64,000 bases of DNA from Phymatolithon calcareum (GCA_977006965.1 OZ345381.1:992001-1056000), one strand, 5' to 3'; shown: positions 22,520 to 34,532, numbered from the stretch's first letter. Notes: a model not told the origin generated them from the sequence alone. Program-made: numbers and translations.

Positions 22520-22772
22520 TTTGCGGAGTGGGGTCTTATATTCTTGTCGAACATCCGTTCGGGGAGTCCATTGCAAGTCAACCGAAGTTAACTATCGAGG
22601 CAATCTATCCCGTATAAGAAATTCCTTCGAGTCAATGTGACCCGGACCTTGATCGGGGGATGGCTCTAAGCCGTTTACCTCTTGTGGCGTTTTGGAACAC
22701 CTGAACCTGCAGTCGGCAACACGCACTGCAAGACGCTTTGTGGTATCCTGAGCTGGGCCCGACAAGAAAACC
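20847..22772 (-). mobile_element. Cop3: family A Copia fragment (leader, gag, protease, part of integrase)
   Basis: Minus-strand fragment starting in the integrase at its left edge, where the Cop2 3' LTR abuts, and ending in the leader at its right edge, where the Cop4 5' LTR abuts. It contains one copy of the leader module at about 22679-22735. Its 3' half (rest of integrase, reverse transcriptase, RNase H, LTR) is not found beyond either neighbour, so it was lost by rearrangement. Confidence 0.8.
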
Positions 22773-23215
22773 TGTTGGAAGTGTGACTGCTTGGTGCTCT
22801 ATTCGCAAAACACTTCAATATCAAGGTTTGATCTCGGTACACGTGTACACGTGTCAAGTTGAAAGTCAAAGTGTCTCAGAACTTTGAATCAAGAAGATTG
22901 GCAGTGACACATGTCAGAGTATGATAAGAGTATGATGATCATACCCCCCTCACTTAGTAGATAATTCTTGATTTTTTCATGTTACACGTGTCATATGATA
23001 TTATGACAAATTTGTTTAGGGTTAGAGTGTCTCCGTCGTCAATTAGGGTTTTTGATCAAGTTGATTGTGTTCTCAGGCCTATATAGTCTTGACCTGAGGT
23101 CCGCCAAGTGAATAAACCAAGGAACTCATTCACTCACAACTCATCTTCTTCCCAACCGATTCACTCCAACCAAACTTTTTCTTTCACCTCATCTCATCCT
23201 TAACCTCTAACAACA
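22773..23215 (+). repeat. Cop4 5' LTR (443 bp)
   Basis: TGTTGGAAGTGTGACTGC...CCTCTAACAACA, interrupting the Cop3 leader. The primer-binding site GGTTATGGGCCCAGT follows at 23216-23230. Confidence 0.9.
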
Positions 23216-23230
23216 GGTTATGGGCCCAGT
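23216..23230 (+). other. Cop4 primer-binding site
   Basis: GGTTATGGGCCCAGT abuts the LTR end, identical to Cop1 and complementary to the initiator tRNA-Met anticodon arm. Confidence 0.8.
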
Positions 23231-23809
23231 CAACGCACCTCAACCACCGCGTTTCATCATCATCGTCATCATCTCCGGGAGTCATCCTTCCTCCCCGATC
23301 TTCATCAACTTATACTGTTTGCGCATCCTTGCTTGACTACCTGTTGGTTTTCTTGCAGGGCCCGCTTCAGTGATCCGTCTCAGTCATCGTCTCCGATCAT
23401 CCGGTCCGTATCCTTGCTCAATTACGTCTGGTCTTTGGCAGGGCCCTGTCGGGGATCACAAAGCGTCTTGCAGTACGCGTTGCCGGCTGCAGGTTCAGGT
23501 GTACCAAAACACCACAAGGGTCTTTCTGTTGTGTCTCCTTGCTTGATTACCTTCGGTTTTTGAGTGGGGCCCATTTCAGAAGACTGCATAATTTCTTGCA
23601 GTACGTGTTGCCGGCTGCAGGTTCAGGTGTACCAAAACGCCACAAGAGGTATACGGCCATCGAGCCATCCCCCGATCAAGGACCGGGTCATTCCGACTCG
23701 AAGGAATTTCTTATAAGGGATAGATTGCCTTGATAGTTAACTTCTGTTAACTCGCAGTGGACTCCCCGAACGGATTTTCGACAAGAATAGAAGACCCCCA
23801 CTCCGCAAA

Positions 23810-26800
23810 ATGGACAACTCCCAAGGAACGCTGAAGGTCGAAAAGTTAAATGAGACCAATTTCCACGCTTGGAAACAGAAAATTCAGCTAGTACTATCAT
23901 TCCGTGAACTCGACGAGTTCATAGAGGACGATCCACCGGCACGAGATTCCGACGATTTCAAGCTCTGGCGTCGTAATGACAATAAAGCAAAGGCTATTAT
24001 CGGTCTCTCGCTTTCAGACGAACATCTCGAGCATGTGCAGGATGTCGAAACGGCTAAAGAAATGTGGACGTCGATTCTCAATATCTTCGAACGACACACT
24101 CTTTTGAACAAACTGGCCGCTAGACGCAAGTTCTACACTGCCACTATGCTCGAGGACGAGAAAATACTGCCCTATACGAACCGCATTCGCCAACTCGCAT
24201 CCACCCTCAAGTCAATGGGTGTCGATATTGACGATAAAGAAATGGCTATGGCTGTATTGAACGGACTTCCCGAACGTTACGACAGCTTGATAAGTGCACT
24301 TGATGCTCTCGGCAATGAAGACGAATCATTCTCACTTGAATTTGTGAAGAGTCGACTACTCCAGGAAGAACAACGCATGTCAATGCGTGTCGAAGCATCA
24401 ACCGTCAAAGCTGAGACTGCTGCACTTTTCACTGCCAGACGCGATGGAGAACGAATTCGTGACTACTGTGAACATTGTCATCGATCTGGACATAGAAGTG
24501 TGAAATGTTGGACCAAGTTTCCACACCTTGCTCCTGAAGGATACAAAAATCGGAATGGAAAGCAAACGAAACCAGCTGCATTCTTGACCGATGAATCGGA
24601 ATATGTTCGAGTTATGTCCGATTCCGACTTTGTATGCCTGATGGTCAAGGTGCGCGATTCTGATATTTCCGAGAAGTCAAAGTCATGGATCATTGACTCT
24701 GGTAGTACATCGCATATGACTTTCGATCGTTCAATCTTCTGCTCATACACAAAAATGTCTTCAACCGTCGAAATGGGAACCAAAGCACAGGGCACAATCG
24801 CTGGAAAAGGTGATGTCATCATTACGCTTAACGTGAACGGCAAATCGTTACAACGAAAGCTCAAGGACGTTATGCACATACCCGGCTTTGGATACTCTCT
24901 ATTGTCTGTCTCAAAAATGGATGAGTACGGATATGGTATAACGTTCAAGAACAGCCGTTGCTATGTTAAAGCACATAATGACACGATCGCAACAGGTACT
25001 CTACGCAAAAGTCTCTACTCTCTAGACCTTGCAGATGGAAATAAACTTAACGAAGTTTCCTGTTTCGCGAACCTACAGCTCTGGCATGAACGACTTGCGC
25101 ATGTTGACCACACTGGAATTACCGGAATAGTAAACCATGGGGTGGTGAAAGGTGTAAAGATTGCTCCCAACTCACAGTCCATACATCCATGTAATGGTTG
25201 TCTTGCCGGCAAAGGTCATCTGCTCCGATTCCAAAGTCCAGTAGTTCTCGCTCCACCGCTGTTCTCGATCTCGTACATTCAGACGTTCTTGGTCCTATCG
25301 ACATTCCGTCCCTTGGAGGATCACAGTACTTCATCACATTCATCGATGATCACTCCAAGTGGACCACGGTATTCACCATGCGAAAGAAATCGGAGAGCTT
25401 TGAGTGTTTTCGGAAGTTTCACAAGTACGCTGAAACCCATACAGGTAGAAAGCTTAAGCACTTGAACATACAGGACTTCTCGAAAGCACCTAAGCTCAAA
25501 GAAATTAGGACCGACAGTGGAGGCGAGTACCTTTCAAACGAGTTCAAGGCATATCTTGCGGAACACGGTATCCATCAACAGCTCACAGTCGCTTACACCC
25601 CACAGCAAAATGGGGTGGCTGAACGCATGAACCGCACACTTCTCAACTTAGTGCGCTCGATGCTTCATCACAGAGGCATCGAGAAGAAGTTCTGGGCTGA
25701 AGCGTTGGCAACTGCTGTGTATGTGCGCAACCGAGTAACGTCACGAGGACTTCCTTCGAACACGACCCCCCATCACATATGGATCGGTGCCCCTCCAGAT
25801 TTGGGACACTTGCGCGTATTTGGCGCCAAGTGTTGGCACGTGATTCCGAAGAAGAAAGTGAAGAAACTCGACAGTCGTACTCGTGAGGCGGTTATGCTGG
25901 GATACTCGTTCGCATCAAAAGGGTATAAGCTGTGGGATGCGGACTTGCGGAAAGTGATTGTGTCAAGGGACGTGACGTTCAATGAATCGGATTGCGGATT
26001 CGATGAGACCGAAACCAATGTATCTCTTGAAACTCCTCAAATCAAACTGAGTGATGATACGATTGAAGGTAAGGTCATTTCGGATGTAGATGATAAGAGC
26101 ATCGAGAATGACATTGACGAAGGTGAGCAAGCAGATGGTGGAGAACAACCTATATCTCCATCTGGTTCTGACGAAACATCTCCGATGATCGCCAAACCCA
26201 TTCTGCGTAGGTCAGCTCGGGTCTCAAAACCACCCACTGACTTCTGGAACGCTCCCTCGCATACTGCTATGCTGGCCTTCGAGTCCGTCAACCTTGCATC
26301 TGAAATCGGTTTGTCTTCTCATCAAGTGCCTCAGACCTTCAAGGAAGCGACTTCAATTAAAAATGTCGAATTCTAGTCTCCGGGCATTGAGAATCAACTA
26401 ACCCGCAACAACACTTGGAAGTTGGTCACTCGCAAGCCTGGCATGAACGTTCTACCGTGCAAGTATGTCTTCAAGGTCAAGGATACAGGCCCTAAAGTCC
26501 GCATTGTTGCGAAAGGGTTCCGACAGGTGCATGGGGTGGACTACGGTGAAACGTATGCCCCAGTCGTAAAGTTCACCTCGATTCGTATCCTACTTGCAAC
26601 CGTTGCTGTCCATGATTTGGAACTATACCAAATGGATGTTGTTACGGCTTTCTTGCATGGTGACCTTGACGAAGACATCTACATGGAGGTTCCGTCTGGA
26701 TTTCGTGATCCCAAGCGTCCTGACTTTGTTTGCAAACTCTTGAAGGCACTATACGGCCTGAAGCAAGCACCGCGAAAGTGGCATGCCAAGATCGACAAGT

Positions 26801-27918
26801 TCCTCATCGACGAGCTCGGCTTCTCAAGTAGTCCCAATGATCCTTGTCTCTATGTCCGGCATAAGTCAAACAGCATCATGATCATCGCGATATATGTGGA
26901 TGACTTGCTGATTGCCGGAAACGATACTTCTGCTATTTCGTGGATCAAGGGGGAGCTGAACAAGCGATTCGAGATGAAGGACCTTGGAGAAGCTAGTGTT
27001 TGTCTTGGACTTGAAATTCGCCGAGATCGCACACTTCGAACTCTTCACCTCTCGCAGTCGGTCTACGCTCAGTCAGTCTTGGAACGTTTCGGCATGGAAA
27101 ACTCGAAACCAGCACCAACCCCTATGGAGTCAAGCAACAAGAACACCGGAACCGAAGAAGTCGACATCACCCAGCTCGTCGATGAACAAGTTCCATACCG
27201 TCCAGCCATAGGAAGTCTCATGTACTTGATGGTTGGTACACGCCCAGACATCTCGGACTCGGTCGGAAAGCTGTCTTCGTTCTGCGAAAAGCCTCTGAAA
27301 CGTCACTGGATGGGCGTGAAGCGTGTTCTGCGATACATTGCGGGTACTCGAGATCACGGAATTTTGTTCGGTGGAAGTGGGAGTTTGGTTCCAATCGGTT
27401 ACACGGAAGCGGATTGGGCGGGATGTGTTGAGACAAGACGGTCCACGAGTGGCTATGTGTTCCTTCTTGCAGGGGGAGCCATAAGCTGGCGTTCAAAGAA
27501 ACAAACCATCGTCGCCACTTCAACATGCGAAGCGGAATACATCGCTTCGTTTGCCGCCGCCAAGGAATCTGTCTGGCTGTCAAGACTCATTGCCGATGTT
27601 CAAGGTCTCGAGAAGCAATCCGCCATGACTCTGTACACTGACAGTCAAAGTGCGATCACGACCGGGCGAAACGCGGCCATCACTCAGAGGAACAAGCACA
27701 TCGACATCAAATATCACTATGTTCGTGATGTGGTTGCCACGGGCAAGATATCAATGAAGTATTGTAGTACTGAGTTGATGATTGCGGATGCACTCACCAA
27801 GCCACTCGATCGTGTCAAGACGGCCAAGTTCGCACATGACATGGGTATATGCGCGAGGAAGTCGTCGTGTACCTCGATCAAGGGGGAGTGTTGGAAGTGT
27901 GATTGCTTGGAGCTCTAG
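23810..27918 (+). pseudogene. Cop4 gag-pol polyprotein, broken by a frameshift and a nonsense codon
   Basis: The ATG at 23810 starts MDNSQGTLKVEKLNETNFHA. Gag, CCHC knuckle (CEHCHRSGHRSVKC), protease and pre-integrase are open to about 25217. There one G is missing compared with Cop1 (CATCTGCTCC versus CATCGTGCTCC) and the integrase continues in the frame 25198-26376. A TAG at 26374, with a short deletion just after it, stops that frame. Reverse transcriptase (YVDD) and RNase H follow in 26422-27918, which reads through into the 3' LTR. Integrase has RTDSGGEY instead of the usual RTDNGGEY. Confidence 0.88.
27872..27888 (+). other. Cop4 polypurine tract
   Basis: CCTCGATCAAGGGGGAG lies directly before the 3' LTR. 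Confidence 0.8.
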
Positions 27919-28331
27919 TCGGAAACACACTTCAATATCAAGGTATGATCTCGGTACACGTGTACACGTGTCAAGTTGAAAGTCAAAGTGTCTCAGAACC
28001 TTGAATCAAGAAGATTGGCAGTGACACGTGTCAGAGTATGATAAGAGTATGATAATCATACTCCCCTCACTCAGTAGATGATTCTTGATTTTTCATGTTA
28101 CACGTGTCATATGTGAGTATGACAAATTTGTCTAGGGTTAGTGTGTCTCCGTCGTCAATTAGGGTTTTGATCAAGTCTGGTTGTGTTCTCAGGTCTATAT
28201 AGTATTGACCTGAGGTCCGCCAAGTGAATAAACCAAGGAACTCATTCACTCACAACTCATCTTCAACTCAACCAATTCACTCCAACCAAACTTTTTCCTT
28301 CACCTCATCTCCTCCATAACCTCCAACAACA
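27889..28331 (+). repeat. Cop4 3' LTR (443 bp)
   Basis: TGTTGGAAGTGTGATTGC...CTCCAACAACA. At 28331/28332 it cuts the RNase H coding region of CopB. Confidence 0.9.
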
Positions 28332-30039
28332 GCATCAGTGAATACCATGATGCGCAGAGTTTCACGGTCCAACGGAAGAAACTTAAGAGAAATCGCGAAA
28401 TACGCTTTCATGCAGGAGATAATATCCGCAATTTCGTTGTAGCTTTTCACATTCATGGTGCTTTCTGTGATTTGAGAGGCTTTAGCAACTTTGTAGCTCA
28501 AATCTGGTCGTGTCCATGATGATACCCATGCAGGTTTTCCTCTGAGCTTACGGATGTCGGATATTGAGACTGATGCGGATTTCTTTAGCTTGTTTTTCTC
28601 CTGCATGAGATCAATGTATTTCTTTTGTAACAAAGAAAGTGTACTCCCTTCACGAGTGATTTCGGCACCGGAGTATGAGATGTGATTCCCATCCTGCGTG
28701 GATGATACAATGAATTGCTTGTGCATCTCGGTTTCCTTTGCACGAAATTCATCATTGCCAGCCATAAGTGTGTCGTCTACGAGGAGACCTGCGATGCCTT
28801 GTAGTTGCTGTTCGTCGTTAAGCATGAATAAGAGGCAGGGATCCAAGAAGGTTGCGGTCATTCCGATTGATTTGAGCGCCGCAATGTAGGTTGCAAACCA
28901 GTAAGATCCACTATCAATTAAACCATATAGGGGATTAACAATCTTCAACGCTTTTCCAGGAAGCTTTTTGCGAAGTCTTGGCGGTAATCGTAGCCAAACG
29001 TCACGCGAGAGGTTGTTGCTTGATTGCAGGTAGGCCTGTGATATGTCTTTCGTCCAGATATCGAATCCACAAACGGCGGCAATCGATAGTATTATTCGGA
29101 CAGATATATGTGAAATCGTCGGCGCCTCGGGAATAATGCGTCCTTTTTCCTTGTCGCGGTGTCCGAAGATTACAAGACGTGCTTTGTAGTAGCGTTCCAG
29201 TGTACCCATGTTCTTGATGTGCAGAAGAAGGCGAGAACCAAGAACGTTTGCATCTTTTGGTATGGAGTCATCAGGATGTATCTCGAATGCACCTTTCTCT
29301 AGTAAGCCTGTGAACTCTTTGTCGATGGCTTCATCAAACCGATCATCGTTTGGGTTCTTCACTTCTTCATTCAGAAGTATCTCGATGTCGGTGTCACGGA
29401 TTAGAACGGTTTTCAAAACGCGGTGCATCGTGCGGTAGAATGTAGATGACATCATCGCCTGTTGATGTGATACAGAAGCATCGATTTCGCTGGAGGAGTG
29501 AGGCGGATTTTCAAGCTTAGAGGAATTTAGGAGCACAGAGATGGGTTCTAAGCTGTCTGAGCCTTGTACCGTCTCACGGTCATCCAACAGCTTCGGAAAA
29601 TCTGGAAAGCCCAAGTCAGACTTGACGATGTTGAGGATGTCCGATAATTCGCCACTTTCTGTGTATTGAATGTCGCTCTCGACAAAGTAGGGGGACCAAT
29701 CTTTGTCATGCGGGTCATCCGGTTCTTCTCCGGAGCGGATGTTATCTTCCAGTGAGGAGTCAGCTCTTGGAGTTTTCGAAGCGCCCTCGTGGTTAGGATG
29801 AGCTTGAGGAGTGTCTTGTGGGGCTGGTACATCGCATGATGACTTTGCGCCAGTTGAGTTTCTGTGTGTCGCATCTGGAGAGTCCTTGGAGTAGTTCATC
29901 GGATAGTCATCTTCATCGAATATGTGCTGTCGAGGAGGGAATGATAAGTCATCTGGAAAGCTATAGGTGCCGGGGGGACATGGTTTGACGTGTGTGCTCG
30001 GGAAGTCTTTAGCAATGTGGCCATTCAGCACGTAAGTTC
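28332..30039 (-). pseudogene. CopB reverse transcriptase and RNase H start
   Basis: A 566-codon open stretch encodes a linker with acidic, Pro/Ser-rich sequence, then RVT_2 reverse transcriptase. Readable blocks are YKARLVIFGHRDKEK, ISQAYLQSSNNLSRDVWLRL, NPLYGLIDSGSYWF and the catalytic region LLVDDTLMAGND, where Thr follows the Asp pair. RNase H begins with VFTDA and is cut there by the Cop4 LTR. An in-frame TGA near 30037 separates it from the integrase tail. GLIDSG replaces the common GLKQA, marking it as a distinct lineage. Confidence 0.8.
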
Positions 30040-30529
30040 AAGAACCCTTGCGACAGAGGAACTGGACTGGTCCTGTCCAACCCTTTTTCTCTCGCCAGAC
30101 TAGGACAGCTTGTCCTTCTTCCAGAAGATTTTCAGTTGGTGAATGATGTTTTTCCACTTCGCGAAGTCGAGATACCGCTATGATTTGTTCAGCATATGCA
30201 CAAGCGCTGCGCATCATAGACAGACGGTCGGCTTGAGCGGGAGCGAATCAGAATCATCTCCAATTATAAGTTTTGGGAACGTTCCAAAGACCAAAAGTGT
30301 TGGAACTGCTCCCGTGATACCAATCGTATCGTTGATTGCTTTAACTGATGCGGCCAATCGCATATCCGGTGGCATGTCTGGAGCTTCGAGCTCGAGTTTC
30401 TTGTACACCCGCTTGAGAGGGCCATGCATTCGCTCTCCAATTCCAAGGGTATGATGACTTTCCACAGGAGCCGGGCGTATTGATATTCCCATTGACTCGC
30501 AGTTCGTTGCGAACTCATGAGACACAAAT
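30036..30529 (-). pseudogene. CopB integrase, C-terminal half
   Basis: After the HarbA junction the frame continues with SHEFATNCESMGI, then HHTLGIGERMHGPLKRVYKKL, which holds the catalytic Glu (GERMHG) of the integrase core. A frameshift lies near 30214, after which the tail reads AYAEQIIAVSRLREVEKHH and KGWTGPVQFLCRKGS before a TGA. The N-terminal half is at 44274-44952. Confidence 0.75.
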
Positions 30530-30532
30530 TCA

Positions 30533-30556
30533 GGCCCAGTCTATACCGCAACAAAT
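30533..30556 (+). repeat. HarbA left terminal inverted repeat
   Basis: Exact 24-bp match to the reverse complement of 44250-44273. Inside it continues GTTCATGTTGG and then a T-rich run and ATCATAGC, which also recur in altered spacing at the right end. Confidence 0.88.
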
Positions 30557-30755
30557 GTTCATGTTGGGGTTTTTTTTATCATAGCGAAATTGAATCTGCG
30601 AATGCCATTGGCTACAGCACAGCGTAGAAATGCTTGCATCCAACATGCCGACATCCGCCGAGCGAACAAATTCGACAACCTTTTTTTTCCGGGAAAGAGG
30701 TTAACTCTGTGTGTTTGTTGGTTTTTTCATACTCTCGATCGGTCATTGGCTCCTG

Positions 30756-32153
30756 ATGACCACTTTCCGCGGGAATAGCCCTATCGAACCCCCTCCGACG
30801 ATTCAGCACAAACTAATACACTACAGCACGGGACACTGCACTGCTACCGACATCAACGTTTCGTCGAAGGCAACAATGGTCGCCAATGTCGGCCTTCGAG
30901 GGGCTATATCTAAGACGGCCAAGGGCGCATGTGCATTCGTAACTGTTGCTGCATCGATCATTCTCTCAGAAGAAGCTTCGCGTTCCTCTGTTCCGCGCAG
31001 CAATGCTCAAATTCGTTCATCATCAAAGATACGACATCGCGAAACTTTTGAAGAAATCACCCGGTCCTTATCGTCGAAAGAATTCGAAACTGTTTTCAGA
31101 CTCTCAAGAACTACGTTTCAGGTTCTGCTGCGGCTCCTTGAGAGGCATCTTAAACGGAATGAGATACAAGGCAAAAAATCAAGTGGCGGCGTCGTCGAGC
31201 CTCCCATAAGACTTGGGCTTACTCTCCGCATTCTTGCCGGTGGATCGTACCATGACCAAATGCTCTGCTTTCGACTAGGGCGGTCTACGGTGTATTCCGT
31301 TTTTCACGATACAGTTCTTGCGATCAATACCGTACTGAAAATGCCCGGCATACCCTTTGGCAATGAAAATGAGCTGTACGAACTTGCCAAAGGTTTTAAC
31401 GAATCAAGAAGTTTACCTAATCCACTCTTTGGGTGTGTCAGTGCGCTGGATGGTATTGCCATCGCGATTATGAAGCCCCCAGATGAGTATGTCCCGAGAA
31501 ATTTTTACTGCCGGAAAGGCATGTACGCCCTTCCGGTACAAGCAGTTGTTGACTCAAAGTACAGGTTCTTGTACATGAGCTGCAAATGTACTGGCAGTAC
31601 ACATGACTCTGTCGCGTTTTATGTTTCGTCTTTAGCACGCAAGCTACGTGAAGGCAAGATGCCGGCGGGATATTGGATTGCAGGGGACCCTGCCTACCTG
31701 TGCTGCGATGGGTTGTTGACTCCTTGGCCAGCGGGAATGTTAAAAGATCTTGAAGACGGAATTTTTCGCGATGCGTTCAACTTCTACCACAGCTCGACCA
31801 GAATCCACGTTGAACAAGCGTTTGGTATCCTCGTTCGCCGATGGGGAATTTTTTGGCGCCCGATATCCTACCACATTGTTGACACATTGCCTATACTTTC
31901 GGCCGCCATGCGACTACATAACTTTGCAATAGACCATGGGGATACTTTACCCCGATCTCTACTTACCTCTGATTCTGAAATAAGTATGGCTAACGCTGCA
32001 TTCGACACTTGGTGGAAATGCGCGACGGAGCTTCGCGATGCAGTGACAGGATCCGTACAAGGCCGTAGGAGAGACTTAGAATCACAATGCATTAGATCAT
32101 CGTTAACAGAAGGCTTAAAGCAAAGAGAGATAACAAGACCGGCTACGTCTTAG
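30756..32153 (+). CDS. HarbA DDE nuclease (transposase)
   Basis: About 465 residues from the ATG at 30756; the open frame extends to 30711 from a GTG. The N-terminal third is a helical region (FRLSRTTFQVLLRLLERHL, then LGLTLRILAGGSYHDQM) like the helix-turn-helix part of Harbinger transposases. The catalytic DDE_Tnp_4 core shows VSALDGIAIAI (first Asp), VDSKYRFLYMSCKCTGSTHD, GDPAYLCCDG (second Asp) and HVEQAFGILVRRWGIF (Glu), so all three metal-binding residues are present. The frame is intact to a TAG. It should nick and join the element ends together with the accessory protein. The frame is open, but HarbA's accessory gene is broken by Cop6, so the copy cannot be fully autonomous. Confidence 0.85.
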   Translation: MTTFRGNSPIEPPPTIQHKLIHYSTGHCTATDINVSSKATMVANVGLRGAISKTAKGACAFVTVAASIILSEEASRSSVPRSNAQIRSSSKIRHRETFEEITRSLSSKEFETVFRLSRTTFQVLLRLLERHLKRNEIQGKKSSGGVVEPPIRLGLTLRILAGGSYHDQMLCFRLGRSTVYSVFHDTVLAINTVLKMPGIPFGNENELYELAKGFNESRSLPNPLFGCVSALDGIAIAIMKPPDEYVPRNFYCRKGMYALPVQAVVDSKYRFLYMSCKCTGSTHDSVAFYVSSLARKLREGKMPAGYWIAGDPAYLCCDGLLTPWPAGMLKDLEDGIFRDAFNFYHSSTRIHVEQAFGILVRRWGIFWRPISYHIVDTLPILSAAMRLHNFAIDHGDTLPRSLLTSDSEISMANAAFDTWWKCATELRDAVTGSVQGRRRDLESQCIRSSLTEGLKQREITRPATS

Positions 32154-33480
32154 ACTAACATCAATAAAGAAATTCCTCTAACCTTTTCGAAGAACACTTC
32201 TTGTCTAAGCATCTAGCCTAGGTTGGGCAGGCAAAGCTGTTGTGCCTTACTAAAGCCCGGTTCGCACACACATTGGTGCTTATGAGAGACAGCCGCCCCC
32301 CGTCTTCCCCCCCGTTGCCAGCATCTGAGATGACAACACTCCTCCGCTGCTCGTCATAGACATCTGGCCTTTGCCTCACTGTCTCGGCCCATGATGCAAT
32401 GCCTCATGTTTCGCTCACGCCTCGCGCTTATTCCGCGAAACTGGCGCCACGTTGATTTGCCGCCTGTCAACATGTTGCATCATGGTCTCCATTGTGAATT
32501 TCTTCGACGTGTTATTCCTCACTGTCGCACTCTGCTGTTCTGCTGGACGAAATCGGTGCAATGTTGAGACTGAGCAGCGCACAGGGACAGTCCTGTGCAA
32601 GCCGAATTCATCCATGGCGACTCGACCCACAGTCCTGTCCGCCGTGGCCTCTGATGTCAACACTAGTTCCCATTTATGCTAACGCATCATTTGTACACAG
32701 TATCCGCCATCGCAGACTCATTGAATGCCGTTGAGTTTCAGATCCATCCGTTTGGGACGTCATCGTAAAGCGCGGATGCTCTGGTTGCGAATTCGAAATG
32801 CACACGATGCATCTATGTTGACCTCGCATGCACGCCAGTTTGTCGGCTTGTCGTCATTTCCAGCGCGCAAGGTCACCTGCCCCTTTTTTCAGTGTAGTGC
32901 CCACGCTTTCCCCACATGCACCGTGCAACTCGAACGCGGGAGAGCTGTACCTACCGGGGCAGCGACCGAAAAGGTTGGACATGGTTAGCATTTGCGAGGC
33001 CCTCGTTTTCCCAACTCGTCGATGTAGTGCTAGGAATGCTTGAAGGCAGCCCGCCTCCTCACTGTGGTCGCGCCCGCAATCCTTTCGGATATTTGCTGCA
33101 ACATAGAAGAGGATTGCCAGCATGAGGCATGACTGTTCCTCTCTTCCTGCTTCTTTCAGAATGTCCATGCACCTTGCAGGGGAGGCTATATGCTACCACA
33201 TTATCCTAAGGTGCATGGATAGTCGGCTGTATTACGTATTTGCTTCTGTCCTACTCTCAATAGGGGCATCGTCATCCCTCAAATCCAATCTAAACAAGAC
33301 CATGCTGTAACATGTATGGAGACACAAACTCGAGTTAACTTCAGTTGCAGATTGTGCACTGCGATGGTCCGGACTGGATCCGTTCCAGTCCACTTGCAAC
33401 CTTGCAGACTAGTTGGTACGGAGGCGCATATCGCTCTTACAAAGCTGTGTTTACTTATGTCACGAATCATTGTTTCCGAT
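32154..33480. other. HarbA spacer with a 12-bp inverted repeat
   Basis: About 1.3 kb between the two convergent HarbA genes. Short frames (for example 32725-32988) show no motif. A perfect inverted repeat TCCATGCACCTT / AAGGTGCATGGA at 33164-33175 and 33208-33219 could form a 12-bp hairpin with a 32-nt loop, possibly part of a 3' UTR or terminator. Confidence 0.4.
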
Positions 33481-33483
33481 GGC

Positions 33484-33951
33484 CTAACTACATTCTTCCT
33501 GTATTTTTTCCAGTTGCTTTTCTATTAGCTGAAGGGCAATCTTGTTCACTGGATCGTTTTCAACACCCAGTGAAATGACCTCTGCTCTTTTCTTTGTCAA
33601 AGAATGCATCTTATCCAACAGGGCCATGGTGATATCTTTCTCAATGTCTGTCGGGTGCGGTTCGGAGGAAAATTTGTCTGCTAAAGTACATACGGAGCGC
33701 GTTAGAGTTTCCAAGTTTTCGTTTCGCCGCCGAGACTCTTCATTAAGCTCTTCTAATTGCCTTCTCCTTTTCCGAGCAGACCCATTCCATCGAGAAGATT
33801 CATCCCTGTCCTCTTCATCATCATAGCCGGCACCGCCCGACGCAAGACGGCAAGTGAAGTTAAATAGCTCTTTGTCAGGTTCGGTGGTACCGCATTTCAT
33901 CGCGTAGAATAGAATACAAACAAATTTTCCTTGAGAAGATAAACCAGTGGA
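33484..33951 (-). pseudogene. HarbA accessory protein, C-terminal part (separated by Cop6)
   Basis: About 150 codons continuing the frame that breaks off at 42643. Removing Cop6 with one GTTGA leaves the frame open across the joint. The segment has an acidic stretch (GYDDEEDRDESSRWNG), a basic nuclear-localisation-like ARKRRRQ, and then long heptad-rich helices (QLEELNEESRRRNENLETLT and a Lys/Glu/Leu-rich tail) typical of a coiled coil. The gene ends at 33484. Dimerisation and nuclear import are plausible roles. Confidence 0.7.
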
Positions 33952-33956
33952 GTTGA

Positions 33957-34120
33957 TGTTGTTGGAGGTTATGGAAGGGATGAAATGAAGAGAAAAGTTC
34001 GGTTGATGTGAAATGGTTGCTTGGATTTTAGTCGAGCCGGGTCTCGGAACCTGGCTATATAGAACTCAAAATCAGATCTAAAGTGGCTCCCACATGCTAG
34101 ATCTAATTATGGGCCCTTAG
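33957..34120 (-). repeat. Cop6 3' LTR, first part
   Basis: TGTTGTTGGAGGTTATGG...GGGCCCTTA up to the HarbB insertion. The last three bases are the left copy of the HarbB duplication TTA. It matches 42209-42371 apart from one extra A near 34080. Confidence 0.92.
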
Positions 34121-34532
34121 AGCAAGTCTACCGGTTGGGTTAAATTGAAAAGATTCGTGGAAGCTTTGCTGGCGGCATCTCTATCGGCAGGCAAACAAAG
34201 AAGTAATTGCTCAAATGGGTAAACAAATGACTATTTCTGACGGAAAATAATCATTTGGATACTCATTTGGTCATCGCAAACGTAGTGTCTGGTTTCCCAA
34301 ATTGCAGTACGTTGCCTTCGCTGTGCCTTGATCTGGTCGTAAGCTCCGGAGTTTCCGCCAAAAAGATAACTACGGCACCAACTACCACTGAGAAATTTCG
34401 ACAAAGCATGCGAAACTGTCGCGCGGTGCACACGAGCCGCAAGGAAGCCAAAGTGCCGTAAGACTTTCCCGCGCAATCGCGAACTCTGTGGTGCAGCACT
34501 ACTTAAACGTGCAATCGTCACTTGAATCCGTC

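Larger units (their letters stand above)
22773..28331 (+). mobile_element. Cop4: family A Copia retrotransposon with mismatched LTRs (5559 bp)
   Basis: Full-length structure: 5' LTR 22773-23215, primer-binding site, leader with two modules, gag-pol, polypurine tract and 3' LTR 27889-28331. The coding region is very close to the young Cop1, yet its two LTRs differ at about 30 positions. The 3' LTR shares variants with Cop1 (GTTAGTGTGTCTCC, CAAGTCTGGTTGTG) while the 5' LTR shares others with Cop2 (GTTAGAGTGTCTCC, CAAGTTGATTG). Flanking pentamers also disagree (AAACC versus GCATC). A recombinant 5' LTR explains all three observations. Confidence 0.85.

Noticed and set aside
30711-30755. Longer start of the HarbA nuclease
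   Set aside because: The upstream start codon is GTG; the first ATG at 30756 is preferred in a eukaryote.
32725-33125. Short plus-strand frames between the two HarbA genes
   Set aside because: They overlap each other in different frames, have no motif, and several lack an ATG.
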